This document shows positions 35,266-48,127 of a stretch of DNA of 64,000 bases, one piece after another. Below the pieces are notes generated by a model. The model was given only the letters and a program-made list of their open reading frames with translations, had not been told where the DNA came from and did not search any database. Source of the stretch: Cololabis saira (Eukaryota > Chordata > Actinopteri > Beloniformes > Belonidae); the NCBI RefSeq assembly GCF_033807715.1, contig NC_084587.1, positions 12,358,942 to 12,422,941 of the forward strand, written 5' to 3'. Made by a program: the position numbers and the translations under genes. Position 1 is the first letter of the stretch. Each line of letters begins with the position of its first letter.

Positions 35266-36265
35266 GCCTATAGTCTAGTAGGAAGGAGGGGTTCCCGAGC
35301 ACCCGATGGACTCTTTTCTGAAACTTGTTTTTTTGGGATCCTTTAGGTGTTTGCTTACGATTTTTGCTTGTTGCCCGAAAAAAAATTGGTCCGAAAGTTC
35401 TTTTTTGGAACCCATTTAGAATTTTTGCCTGTTAAAATGGCAAAAACGCAGATTTCCATAACTTCTGAACCATAAATCCTAGAGAGACAAACAAACACAC
35501 TTTTTCTCATAATATTGACACCAGGAATCCAATGGAAAGGTTACTGAGATGGTAGAACCACTCTTTATTAGGGAAAAATGAGCTTCAAGTAGTATTTTAG
35601 GGCAAAATTACCCAAAAACGCTTGAAAATGTTTTTTTTCAATCAAGTGCATCTCCCTTTTGGAAATACCTGTTGGTGTATTGTTTACACCAAAAAAAGGC
35701 CCAATTAGTCCCCTTTCCAACGAGGTACAACTTGTAAGAAATCTCCATTTGTGGAATGAGTAATGAAGCAAAATGCGGGGGATGCAACCCATTTAAAATG
35801 CTTCGAATGTTCAGTAAAAGGGGCGTGTCTTCCCACTGTTAAGTGTTTAGAATGTTCAGAATTTGAAATCTCAAACCAACTGTAGCATCAACTGTCAACT
35901 GTCAAACACAAGCAAACTTGAACAAGGAGTGTAAGTATTTTCTGAATGTTTTATCATTTCTAATATAAGGTTATATCTTATCATTTTTGCTAATATAACA
36001 TTATACATGGTTGTTTTTCTTATATTAGAGCCAGAGGTAATACATTCTTCAAAATAGCTTCATTTCTATTTGGTTAGCTGGACAAGCTAACCAATTAGCA
36101 TGTTAGCTAGCTTTTTTCATTGAGGTTAGCTTTTAACTCTTACTGTTTTGCTTGTATTTTGTAGGTTTTAACTAACAGTAGGGTACGCTAAAAGAAATGT
36201 GACATACAGTAAGTTCGATTATCCAGGCCTTTTTTTTAATAATTTAGTCCAGTGGCACTAATTGT

Positions 36266-39200
36266 CACTCACTCACTCACTCATCTTCTCCCGCTTTTCC
36301 GTTACCGGGTCGCGGGGGCAGCAGCCTCAGCAGGGATGCCCAGACTTCCCTCACCCCAGACACTTCCTCCAGCTCTTCCGGGGGGAGTCCGAGGCGTTCC
36401 CAGGCCAGCCGAGAGACATAGTCTCTCCAGCGTGTCCTGGGTCTTCCCTGGGGTCTCCTCCCGGTGGGACATGCCTGGAACACCTCCCTAGGGAGGCGTC
36501 CAGGAGGCATCCGGTACAGATGCCCAAGCCACCTCAGCTGACTCCTCTCAACGTGAAGGAGTAGCGGCTCGACTCCGAGCTCCTCCCGGGTGACCGAACT
36601 CCTCACCCTATCTCTAAGGGAGCGCCCAGCCACCCTGCGGAGGAAACTCATCTCGGCCGCTTGTATCCGCGATCTTGTCCTTTCGGTCACTACCCAAAGT
36701 TCATGACCATAGGTGAGGGTAGGGGCGTATATTGACCGGTAAATCGAGAGCTTCGCCTTTGGACTCAGCTCCCTCTTCACCACGACGGTCCAGTACATCG
36801 ACCGCATTACTGCGGACGCTGCACCGATCCGTCTGTCAATCTCACGCTCCATTGTTCCCTCACTCGTGAACAAGATCCCGAGATACTTGAACTCCTCCAC
36901 CTGAGGCAGGACTTCTCCACCCACCCGGAGAAGGCACGCCACCCTTTTCCGTTCGAGAACCATGGCCTCGGTCTTGGAGGTGCTGATTCTCATCCCTGCC
37001 GCGTCGCACTCGGCCGCAAACCGCCCCAGCACATGCTGGAGGTCCCGGTCTGATGAAGCCAACAGGACAACATCATCTGCAAAAAGCAGAGATGAAATCC
37101 TGAGGTTCCCAAACCGGATCCCCTCCGGCCCCTGGCTGCGCCTAGAAATCCTGTCCATAAAAATTATGAACAGGACCGGTGACAAAGGGCAGCCCTGCCG
37201 GAGTCCAACATGCACTGGGAACAAGTCTGACTTACTGCCGGCAATGCGAACCAAACTCCTGCTCCGATCATACAGAGACCGGACAGCCCTTAGTAGAGGG
37301 CCCCGGACTCCATACTCACTCAGCACCCCCCACAGAATGGCACGAGGGACACGGTCAAATGCCTTCTCCAGATCCACAAAACACATGTAGACTGGTTGGG
37401 CAAATTCCCATGAACCCTCGAGCACCCTGTGGAGGGTATAGAGCTGGTCCAGTGTTCCACGACCGGGACGAAAACCGCATTGTTCCTCCTGAATCCGAGG
37501 TTCGACTATCGGCCGTAATCTCCTCTCCAGTACCCTGGCGTAGACTTTCCCCGGGAGGCTGAGAAGTGTGATCCCCCTGTAGTTGGAACACACTCTCCGG
37601 TCCCCCTTTTTAAACAGAGGGACCACCACCCCGGTTTGCCACCCCAGCGGTACTGTCCCCTTCCTCCATGCAATGTCGCAGAGGCGTGTCAACCAAGACA
37701 GCCCTACGACATCCAGAGACTTGAGGTACTCAGGGCGAATCTCATCCACCCCCGGTGCCACCGAGGAGCTTACGAACCACCTCGGTGACCTTGGCTTGGG
37801 TGATGGATGAGCACACCTCCGAGCCCCAACCCTCTGCTTCCTCAGTGGAAGGCATGTCAGTCGGGTTAAGGAGATCCTCAAAGTATTCCTTCCACCGTCC
37901 GACAATGTCCCCAGTCGAGGTCAACAGCTCCCCACCAGCACCATAAACGGTGCCGGCAGAGTACTGCTTCCCCCTTCTGAGGCGCCGAACGGTCCTCCAG
38001 AATTGCCTCGAGGCCGACCGAAAGTCCTCCTCCATGGCCTCCCCGAACTCCTCCCAGACCCGAGTTTTTGCCTCCAAGACTGCCCGAGCCGCGGCTCGCT
38101 TGGCCTGCCGGTACCTATCTACTGCGTCAGGAGTCCCACCGGCCAACATAGCCCGGTAGGACTCCTTCTTCAGTCTGACGGCATCCTGTACTTCCGGTGT
38201 CCACCACCGGGTTCTAGGATTGCCGCCACGACAGGCACCGGAGACCTTGCGTCCACAGCTTCGAGCCGCCGCGTTGACAATGGAGGCAGAGAACATGGTC
38301 CACTCGGACTCGATGTCCCCCGCCTCCCCCGGGATCCGAGAGAAGCTCTCCCGGAGGTGGGAGTTGAAGATGTCCCTGACAGAGGGCTCGGCCAGACGTT
38401 CCCAACAGACCCTCACAATCCGTTTGGGTCTGCCCGGTCTGTCCAACCTCTCCCTCCGCCAGCGCATCCAACTCACCACCAGGTGGTGATCAGTTGACAG
38501 CTCAGCCCCTCTCTTCACCCGAGTGTCCAAGACATGCGGCCGAAGGTCAGATGAAACGACAACAAAGTCGATCATTGACCTCCGGCCTAGGGTGTCCTGG
38601 TGCCACGTGCACTGATGGACACCCTTATGCCTGAACATGGTGTTGGTTATGGACAAACCGTGACTAGCACAGAAGTCCAACAACAAAACACCGCTCGGGT
38701 TCAGATCGGGGAGGCCGTTCCTCCCAATCACGCCTCTCCAGGTATCACTGTCATTACCCACGTGAGCGTTGAAGTCCCCCAGTAGAACAATAGAGTCCCC
38801 AGTTGGAGCACTATCAAGTACTCCTCCCAGGGACCCCTAGAAGGCCGGGTACTCCCCACTGCTGTTCGGCCCGTAGGCACAAACAACAGTGAGAGACCTA
38901 TCCCCGACCCGAAGGCGCAGGGAAGCGACCCTCTCGTTCACCGGGGTGAACTCCAACACATGGCGGCTGAGCCTGGGGGCTATAACCAAGCCCACACCAG
39001 CCCGCCGCCTCTCACCCTGGGCAACTCCAGAGTAGTGGAGGGTCCAGCCCCCTTCAAGGAGCTGGGTTCCAGAGCCCAAGCTATGTGTGGAGGTGAGCCC
39101 GACTATCTCTAGCCGGTATCTCTCAACCTCACGCACAAGCTCCGGCTCCTTCCCCCCCAGCGAGGTGACATTCCATGTCCCCACTGTGAGGGTTTTGGTC

Positions 39201-39619
39201 CAGGGATTGGGTCGTCGAGGCACCCCGCCACGACTGCTACCCAGCTCACATGGCACCGGCCTGCCATGGTCCTTCCTGCGGGTGGTGGGCCTACTGGAAG
39301 GCGGACCCACGTCGCCGTTTCGGGCTGAGCCCGGCCGGGTCCCACGGGCAAAGACCCGGCCACCAGGCGCTCGCCTACGAGCCCCAACCCCAGGCCTGGC
39401 TCCAGGGCGGGGCCCCGGTGACGCCGATCCGGGCGATGTAGCGGTCCTTTGATGTCTCCTCTTCATGATAGGCTTTGTGAACCGCTCTTAGTCTGGCCCG
39501 TCACCCAGGACCTGTTTGCCATGGGAGACCCTACCAGGGGCGAAAGTGCCCCCGACAACATAGCTCCTAGGATCACTCAGGCACACAAACCCCTCCACCA
39601 CAGTAAGGTGGCGGTTCAA
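36266..39619 (-). mobile_element. Near full-length Rex3/RTE-clade LINE
   Basis: Minus orientation. The 3' end is at the left with a (GAGT)n-type tail (CACTCACTCACTCACTCA on the plus strand). It is flanked by a 105-bp direct repeat, 36161-36265 and 39620-39724, with one mismatch (GATTATCC / GATTTTCC). It interrupts the long-TIR element at 35271-41362, so it is younger than that element. Confidence 0.9.
36277..39466 (-). pseudogene. Rex3/RTE endonuclease-reverse transcriptase ORF, two lesions
   Basis: From 39466 downward: a basic Arg/Pro-rich N-terminus, the AP-endonuclease start (TLTVGTWNVTSLGGKEPELV), then GVGLVIAP and VVCAYGPNSSGEYPAF. TAG at 38837-38839 interrupts in the same frame, and the text continues [45 protein letters not shown] frameshift lies near 37750-37790, between KLLGG and [12 protein letters not shown]. 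The RT follows: VVVPLFKKGDRRVCSNYRGI, QCGFRPGRGTLDQL, CFVDLEKAFDRVPR, LRQGCPLSPVLF, the catalytic SLLFADDVVLLA, KYLGILFTSEG and QLRWLGHLYRMPPGRLP, ending at 36277. Domain order and length match Rex3 of fish. Two lesions mean it is inactive as read. Confidence 0.93.
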
Positions 39620-39772
39620 GTAGGTTTTAACTAACAGTAGGGTACGCTAAAAGAAATGTGACATACAGTAAGTTCGATTTTCCAGGCCTTTTTTTTAATA
39701 ATTTAGTCCAGTGGCACTAATTGTATTTTTTTATATTCTTTTTTTCTGTGCCCAGTGATGGATTAATAAAAC

Positions 39773-40650
39773 ATGAGAAGTGCAAAGAGACTGCATGATC
39801 AGAGTTCTGATGTGTCTGAACCCCCACTAAAAATCCAATCATATACCTGCGTATTGCACACCCCAAGTCCATCGCCTGGGAACTTCATTTGCTTCAGTGC
39901 CTCCAAAAATGACCCCAAAGAAAAGTTGCATCACCTTCTTCAAATACGAGACAAGAGACAAGCTGAGCCAATCGACTCACCTTTTCGGATGAAGGCAATT
40001 TGTGATCTATTGCCAGAAACCAATAACATAATAAAAGACCAATATCCTTGCACTCTTCCATAAGTGCAATGGGGACATGGCCGACTTGTTTTTTGCTTTT
40101 GATGGTCAGAACTACTCCAGGTAATAAGTGTTATCATATTGTATATTATTCTGATAATGATTAGTGTTGTCAAATTATTAAAATATTTTAAATATATATA
40201 TCCAATATATCACAATGTAACACAGTGCTTATCATGACACACAAATCAGAAATCACTAACATTCTGGCATGAGAAAACACTAACATCAGCTTATAAAATC
40301 TCAAAACCAAACTTCTGGTAACCAACTGAAGTAAATAGTCTGCTTTAAAAATGCTATCATAATCAAAACTCAACAGTATTATCCCTGCTTCATTAGGTAC
40401 CTGGTGTGGTTTGAGGTCTTCCTCACCAACCTCAACCTGACTCATCCTGGTGCAACAGACCTCATCAAGAAAGGGGCTATTGCTGTGGCTCGCTCAGGGG
40501 TGGGAGAAGGATGGCCACGGCATTTTAGAGCCAATATGGTGCTATGGACCAGTTTTACCTGAGTCACTAGTGGATCTGTTGGTGGGTGGCATCATTTTAG
40601 ATGATGGTGAAGTGGAGGAGATGGACATGGACAGTGATGTAGAAGAGTGA
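39773..40650 (+). pseudogene. Broken two-exon ORF of the long-TIR element (unnamed protein family)
   Basis: An acceptor (GTGCCCAG, 39753 area) precedes ATG 39773: MRSAKRLHDQSSDVSEPP, ICFSASKNDPKEKLHHLL, FRMKAICDLLPETNN. The annotated frame ends at 40063, but a +1 shift near 40030 continues KCNGDMADLFFAFDGQNYSR to a donor (TCCAG|GTAATA). The next exon, after TTCATTAG (about 40397), continues YLVWFEVFLTNLNLTHPGA then TDLIKKGAIAVARS. A second shift precedes an acidic end, GEVEEMDMDSDVEE. The FFAxDxxNYxRYL...HPGA...GxxxVxRS pattern recalls a widespread uncharacterised protein of fish and cnidarian genomes (memory only). An upstream non-coding exon may end near 35930 (GAGT|GTAAGT). Confidence 0.55.
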
Positions 40651-41932
40651 GAATGATTTTGTACTAAAATACTTATTAAATTTGTGTTTTTTTCTGTAAT
40701 AAATACTGGTCCTATCATCTCAGTGACCGTTCCATTGGATCCCTAATGTAAAATAAAGTGAAAATAAGTGTTTGTTTGTCTTAGTAAGATGTCAGGTTTA
40801 GGAGTGGAATGTTGGACGTGTTTAAATTCTAAGAATTCTAAATGGGTTGCATCCCCCGCATTTTGCTTCATTACTCATTCCACAAATGCAGATTTCTTAC
40901 AAGTTGTACCTCGTTGGGAAGGGGACTAATTGGGCCTTTTTTTGGTGTAAACAATACACCAACAGGTATTTCCAAAAGGGAGATGCACTTGATTGAAAAA
41001 AACATTTTCAAGCGTTTTTGGGTAATTTTGCCCTAAAATACTACTTGAAGCTAATTTTTCCCTAATAAAGAGTGGTTCTACCATCCCAGTAACCTTTCCA
41101 TTGGATTCCTGGTGTCAATATTATGAGAAAAAGTGTGTTTGTTTGTCTTTCTAGGATTTATGGTTCAGAAGTTATGGAAATCGTCGTTTTTGCAATTTTA
41201 ACAGGCAAAAATTCTAAATGGGTTCCAAAAAAGAACTTTCGGACCAATTTTTTTTCGGGCAACAAGCAAAAATCGTAAGCAAACACCTAAAGGATCCCAA
41301 AAAAACACGTTTCAGAAAAGAGTCCATCGGGTGCTCGGGAACCCCTCCTTCCTACTAGACTACTATGACTATACAGATTTCCTTAGACTAGGGGACCTTC
41401 ACAGATTTTACACCAACTGAACTGTTATAACAGTTATGAATAATCAAAGGCTCCTTTTCTTTCTGCTGATTTCTCACAGCTAGCAAGCACAAAAAAAGGA
41501 ATTATTCCCCTCTTGTTACCTCCACCAAGTAGCAATATTTCAGGCTATATTGATGTTGTTCCTGACTAAACTTTGGCTGTATGGATATGGCATTTTACAA
41601 TGTTAATTTTAAAATAAGAAATTAATGCATCAGAAATTAGTTAATTTCAACGTCATTTTGACTCCAGTCCTGGTTGTTTTTTTGCGACAACTTCATATCA
41701 TCTTACTGATTCTGAAACTGGCTCACAAAGTAACAGAAGTCACCATGGCATATGGCAAGTGATAAACTCAAAGTAATGATACAGTATAAGAGAAAACAAG
41801 ACAGTGACAGAGTAAAATACAGAAAAAAGTAAAACTTGTGCAGCGATCTTAAAAGCAGCTTAACCTTCACGCCTGGCCGGCTGTATCCATGCACACTGGA
41901 AAAGGATCTGGTACTCCTTTAATGACGCTTTT

Positions 41933-43122
41933 CCAAAAGTACCTACTCTGCTCGACTCAACTCGCCTTGAAAAGGCGAGTTGAAAAACTGCATGCCACCG
42001 ATTGGTCAGCGGGGTTGGCCAATCAGATGTCTGAGTCGGGATGTGGACCAGGGGCGATTTTAGCATCAGAGCTTTGGGGGGGCTCAGCCTACCAAAGTTC
42101 ATGGACCACAGAACCCCTAGGGGGGTCCGGGGGCATGCCCCCCCGGAAGAAAAATTTGTAGATTTTAAGTAAAAATGGATCAATCTGGTGCACTTTGAGG
42201 TCAAAATGAAGAGACTAGATCTATGAAGACCTATACACATCAATATCTTCTTTACTGTTCTGTGGTTTTACAGCGATGAAAAAATAATTGTTTCCCTATA
42301 TATATTCTGCATACAGGTTATGGTAGAATTTTGCTTGCATAAATAATACCAAAATCACTTCAGGGGAGACTCAAGTAAAATAATATTTTGCTTTGTAGGC
42401 AAAAGTAAAATTAAATCAAATCAAATGGAACTTCCTAACTTATTGGCTGGAATAATATTCCGACAAGATAATAATATACTGTAAGCTAAAGCAGGAGTTT
42501 GCAGTCAACTAGTTGAAAAGCAGCCACTTGCGATTCTGAAGGGCTTAATTTCATTCAGAAGACAAGAGACCCGTTTGAAAATATGTTCTTCACTTATGCC
42601 CATATTGTTTCTCAAAAGACATTGCATCCATTTAGACCCGCTTTACTGCGAGCTAGCATGATGGCTGGCTGGCTTGGTGTGTCATGGTAGCCTTGCCAAT
42701 CGTCACCTGTCTGGCAGGCACATGACAAGTTATTTTGTTTAGCTACTACAACGGTATGCGCTAATTTGCACATCAATATGCGCTAATTGAGTAACTAACG
42801 ACTCTGACTGCTCAATGCTCACCTCACAGTCTCATCATGAGTGGGGACTGGGGAGAATGATTGTTGACTGTAAAAGGCTACTTCGTTGTGTGTGTGTGTG
42901 TGTGTGACCTGTGTGAAGTGAAGGGATTAGGCACATAGATGGAGGAGGGAGCGCCTGGCAGTAGCGGTTCTAGAAACTTTTCGGGTGGGCTGAGTCAGGG
43001 CCCCCTTGGTGGGATGAACCCCCCTAAATGTTTGTCAGCACACCCTAAGAACATAGAGGGGGGAACTCACACACAGCGCATTGAGTGGAATCAGAAACTG
43101 CTAGTAATGACCACCAGAGGGG

Positions 43123-43160
<38 letters not shown>

Positions 43161-43711
43161 TCTCTATTTTTTTGGGGGGGCTGAGACTTCTTTTGGGGGG
43201 GCTTAAGCCCCCCCAAAAAGGGCCTAGTGGCGCCCCTGATGTGGACATTGTTTGAATAGCGACACTGACAGCAGCTTCTTGTCCTAAACCTGGTGGATGA
43301 GGAGAGAATTCAAAGGGATCTAGATGGGCCGATAAGGAATGAAAATATACTCCAGAAGCTTTAGTCCATAGCTGCTCACGGCTACCAACGGCCTTTTCAG
43401 CAGTGCTGAGAAAAGCTAAAAAAAAAATGTAAAAGCCTCTCTGCTTGAAGCCTTCTCTCACTCTCATTTTTTTTCATATGGAACACAGACCAAGCAGCAC
43501 ATACTGTATACCGTCACCTCCATGTTCTACATCTTCTGTGTTGTTTTCTTCTTCTTTGTTGGTGTCACACACTTAAAAACACATCACAGCAGCTTTACTC
43601 CAACCCCGCCTACTTCTACTTCTGGTTGTAATGGAAAATAAAACTAGGCCAAGTTGAGTCGAGCCAAGTTGAGATGAGTAGAGCTGTGTAGGTACTAATG
43701 GAAAAGCGCCA
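41933..43711. mobile_element. hAT-like MITE with CTCGACTCAAC ends
   Basis: Ends TGACGCTTTTCCAAAAGTAC then CTACTCTGCTCGACTCAAC, and the inverse of TGGCGCTTTTCCATTAGTAC then CTACACAGCTCTACTC. Contains GATTGGTCAGCGGGG near 42000. No clear target duplication. Interrupted by the element at 42049-43238. Confidence 0.65.
42049..43238. mobile_element. hAT MITE with perfect 8-bp target duplication ATGTGGAC
   Basis: Ends CAGGGGCGATTTTAG and the inverse of CAGGGGCGCCACTAG; GGGGGGGCT blocks sit inside both ends. ATGTGGAC occurs at 42041-42048 and 43239-43246. Interior holds a GT microsatellite (about 42889-42905) and an A-run (about 43123-43157). No ORF worth calling. Confidence 0.85.
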
Positions 43712-43719
43712 TAATGTAC

Positions 43720-46419
43720 AGACATTTTCACTGTTACAGAACATACAGAGCCAATTTCAGTGGGGGAGGGTTGGCTTTAATGCAATGACTCATTCAGTAG
43801 CATCCAAAGGCAAGTATTCACAACAACCAAGGTGGCTGTAGAATTACTAATAACACCCTGGATCAACAAGCTTTCACTCCAAAGCTGATAACATTCAACT
43901 TTTGGTCTGTACTGTATATATATATATATATATATAATAAAAACTGAATCCAGAAGAACCAGATTAATTCATTGCATTGGAGTTCCTTTGTGCCACATTA
44001 ATCTAATATCCACATTTTAGATTGTAGGATGAAGCCGCATTAAACAGAGAAAATGTATGCAGGTTGAGTGATGAATCAATTATCAAAATGGCTGTAAATT
44101 ATCCCCAATAAATCACCTTTTTTTAGTTATCTGTACTGATAATAATCTATAATGGTAATTAAAACATTAATGTCAGCCTGTATGCCAACTTCTTAAAGCT
44201 GTTTGGGTCTTTGAACTTTGCAATCCAGTGCTGCATATTACTGTGGTATATCACAAGCCTGGTTCATTGTTTCATGTCAGTGTGAAGCTTCTGCCGGCAA
44301 TTTAGCCGAGACATACTGAGTCTATAGTCTACTTTGCCTCAGGGACTTGTCACTAGATGGAGGCATTAATCAAAAAGACTCGTATATCTAGACACGAAGC
44401 AAATATGGAATACAATGTCTGACTTGTTTTGTCCTGATTTATCCCTTTTTGAATCAAGAGCATCCTCCATCCATCTCTAAAATCACGAGTACAGATTTTT
44501 GTCTCTCGCAACATCAGACATCCGAAGCCGTGTCCTTTGTATCCTCATTAACAGCCAAGCGGCTGTGTACTCCTTGGTGAAGTAGTTAGGCTTTGGTTGT
44601 TGCTTAGCAACAGAGGGGAAATGCTTGGTAATGTTACGGTAGTCCAAAGAATAGCAAAACAGTAAACAGGTAACTTTTGAAGGCAGTTCAAAGAGAAGAG
44701 ACTGTTTATTGGAGGCAGAGCATCAGGACCTATTTTTTTGAATGTTTTGTCACTCTTTCTTCCCACCATCTTAAACATTAAATACTGACAATGTATTCAT
44801 TTATCATTATTCCACCGAGAAGAACAAAGAGGGGAGCTATAGGCAGTGGTATTTCTGATGATAATTTTCAAATGTGGAAAACAGATAAGACAAGCCAGTT
44901 CTCTTTTTTTCTCCACTCTTTGTCTATCTCTCACTGACTGACTGCGCTCTCTCTCTTTCTCCGTCTTTATCTCTGAATCTATGTAGCTTTCTCATTCTCT
45001 GCCAGAGCTGACACCTGCTGGCTGAGTACCAGTGATACTGACTAATAAATCCTGACAGCTTCTTGCCGGAGCCAATATTAATGCCCTGTATACCTGGCAG
45101 GCCAACCTGTGAGAGTGTTTCAAAAAAGCAGTATACTGGGGGCTTCTTATTTACCGACCACAGACAAGCAAATTAAAGGCTGGCAGGATTTTTGTACTCT
45201 TTTCGGCACAGCTTTGGGGGTTAATTACCAGTCCCAGCCACAGGCACTCTTGCTGTTCTTGTTACAGTCAAAATGGCTTTTGACTTTTGTGTTAGATTTG
45301 CTGGTTTTTAGACTTTGAGCTGTCGAACAATGTGGGTGTATCTCATCTGCTTTGTGTGCTTTTGTCCGCAGAGGATAAGAGGAGGTTAAAACTGCCCTGA
45401 TGAAACGCGTAACCTCATTCCCTCCCAAAAGGTTCAGTTTGTTGTTCGCATGAGCTCACTGAGGAAGCTCTTTATCTCATTTTACATTCACATCACTGTG
45501 TGCCTGCTGCAGGCCTCCTGGGTTCGCTGTTCCTCTGAATCTCAGGCACCACAGGCAGCTCTTGAGCTGCTCTGCAGCAGAAAGCGATGCGGTCTTCATT
45601 CCTTTTTCTATAGGATCACATGCATCTGTTTTGGTTTACTCCTAAGTTTATTTATTTTTTATTTTTTTCTATTTTGGTGGGCTGGTTGATTTTTATTTAA
45701 AAATTCACTGCTGGCTTATGAAAAGGTAAAGGAGCATCAATCATTTATATTCATTATAAATCATTTCTAATTTGTATCTTTCTTGCTTACGTTCGACTTG
45801 TAATCCAGATTTTTCTTTAGTTTTTTCCCCCTGCCACTGTAAAGGTAAATCTGCACAAACGTGATGACAAGACTAACATAGCATTGCGATATTTATTGAC
45901 TGTGATGATCCTGATCAGCATGAAGGGTGTAGAGAAAATAGATGGATGGGAGGACTTGTGGTCTGGGCAGCTGATGCTTTTGGCTGCAGCTGCCAAAGCC
46001 TTGGTGTTAATTTTGTGCTTGGCTTGCTTGTAATATTATTGGCTGTATGCACTCTGGTGAAAACCAAAGTCACTGATTCAGAGAGTGTGGAGTGAATTTC
46101 TTTTTGCAATGTGTGATGCAACGTGGACAAAAGGTGTACAGTGGCCATCAAAAGTATGTCAAATGTTTGGACTTTACCTGTTTTCTGCATTGAATTTAAA
46201 AAAACAGGCGGGGGGGGCATCAGATCTTCATCAATATCAATCAATAGCCAAACACACCGTTGACAACAACAGCTATAATTCCTCAAGCACACGCATTAAA
46301 TATTCACTGTGTTAAAGGACAAAACAAAAATAAGTCAAGTCAACGATCGATTAGTTCAGCAAAATCTAGTTAACACACTTCAAGTCCAAGTATGAAATAA
46401 AGTTGTAGGTGTGATTTAA

Positions 46420-46420
<1 letters not shown>
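43720..46420. other. Non-coding stretch without recognisable genes
   Basis: Mostly apparently unique sequence with a TA repeat (about 43916-43936). Short frames occur on both strands without splice context. Confidence 0.45.

Positions 46421-46423
<3 letters not shown>

Positions 46424-46506
<83 letters not shown>
46424..46506 (+). repeat. (GT)n microsatellite
   Basis: About 41 uninterrupted GT units just before GGAGGGGGG. Confidence 0.97.
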
Positions 46507-46507
<1 letters not shown>

Positions 46508-46903
46508 AGGGGGGTAAGTTGGCTGGCTAGGCAACTTTAAATCTATTATGATTGATAAAAGTCAGTCAAATATTGTGAGTTTTGCATTTATTAGTTGCAT
46601 CTGCTGATGTGAACCATGCCTCTTAAAACTGGAAAGGGCTGTAAAGTTATAGTGTTGAGGTAGGGGTGGGCGATATGACCTAAAATTAATATCACGGTAT
46701 TTTTCATCTTTTGAACGGTGACGGTATAATATCACGGTATTTTTTGGTACGTTTTGGGAGGAGTAGCCTTTCCTGTCCCTTTATGTGAATAAGGTTAATA
46801 TTTTTATAATATAATAAGTAAATGGTAGTATCCTTATCAAAAAGAGACATGGGAGAGTATTATGCATTCTCAACATATTTATTTGGCAAAAAACCTAAAG
46901 ATC

Positions 46904-47111
<208 letters not shown>

Positions 47112-47857
47112 ATATTCATTTTCATTATATTATATTTTAAATATTTTGTAAACCTGTCTTAAAATCTAATACTGGACCTCGGTTGGGCTGGTTGGACAGC
47201 GGGTGGTGGAAAATTTCCCTTAATTTTAAATCCAAAACTTGACAGGTTTATGCCATGAGTATTCATATACAGTAATGCCTTGTTTTTCGAGAGGGTTACG
47301 TTCCAAAAAGAACCCGTGATAAGTGATATTCACATAGTAGCAACCCTTTTTTTTTTATAATTATACAAAGCTTCAAATTGCGGAGTTCAACACCGCCTCG
47401 CACGTATTTCCCTGCTCTTCTGATGCCGCTTCATCCCGACTCGCGCTGTTGCGTCTTTTTCTTCTAAAGCCCGCGGTACATGTGTGTTTTTTCGAGAGAA
47501 GAACATGGTTATGGGTATTTTTTTGTCACTCTTTTTTTCTTCTGGGCAAAAAGATTCTTTTAAACCGACATTCATTAATTTTTTTTCCATCTTGAAGTCG
47601 GTGATTCTTCCGGCAGGTTGAAACAGCGCTCTGCGCTCCGCTGCCGTCAAAGACCCGCCCCGCTCTACTTCTGATTGGCTAGTGTTTGTTTGGTTGAGAG
47701 CCAGAGCTGCTTTCCTCTCATTCCATTGGTAGACGAACTCGGTTGACTCAACCTTTTTTTTTCTCTCAAACCTTTTTTTTTTTTTTTTTTTTAAAGCACT
47801 CAAACTCGCACGCCGAGAAAAAAAACTCTGTAGGGTGCCGGAATACTTTAAGCCCTG

Positions 47858-48127
47858 TCATTTCTTACTACTCTTGTCGTAAGGTGTAGCAGCATAAACG
47901 ATGCCTGCAGTGAAAGCCGTGTACTCTTGGGACGTGCTCCGCTGGTGCTGCTCAGCAGCTCCAGCGGAGCAGCGGTCCCAGCAGCAGCTGCTGGTCCCAC
48001 TTGCGCTCGTTTTGGCCCGGGTTGCCTCTTCATATTCACGGGCGTGCGTGTTTTTTAAGTGATGAAACAGGTTGCTTGTGTTTCCACCTCTTGCTGTCAC
48101 AACACGGCAGCAAACCTTGCATATCAC
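47858..48127 (-). pseudogene. hAT transposase N-terminal BED zinc finger, remnant
   Basis: The minus frame reads ICKVCCRVVTARGGNTSNLF then HHLKNTHAREYEEA: the C-x2-C..H-x4-H of a BED-type finger (ZBED/hAT), the DNA-binding end of hAT transposases. The frame then runs into low-complexity Ser/Ala text and a stop. The catalytic part is absent. Confidence 0.85.

Larger units (their letters stand above)
35271..41362 (+). mobile_element. Long-TIR DNA transposon-like element (about 525-bp inverted repeats)
   Basis: 35271-35796 and 40839-41362 are inverted copies with few mismatches: TAGTCTAGTAGGAAGGAGGG at the outside, GCGGGGGATGCAACCCATTTA at the inside. CTA flanks both ends (35268-35270, 41363-41365); TA is an alternative reading of the duplication because the end is partly palindromic. 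Inside are a GT-AG spliced, damaged plus-strand ORF (39773-40650) and a later Rex3/RTE insertion (36266-39619). Without the LINE and one copy of the duplicated target the element is about 2.6 kb. I cannot assign it to a named superfamily. Confidence 0.8.

Noticed and set aside
38003..38497. 164-codon plus-strand frame and other plus frames between 36.2 and 39.5 kb
   Set aside because: Antisense shadows of the Rex3/RTE ORF, GC-rich and without domains.
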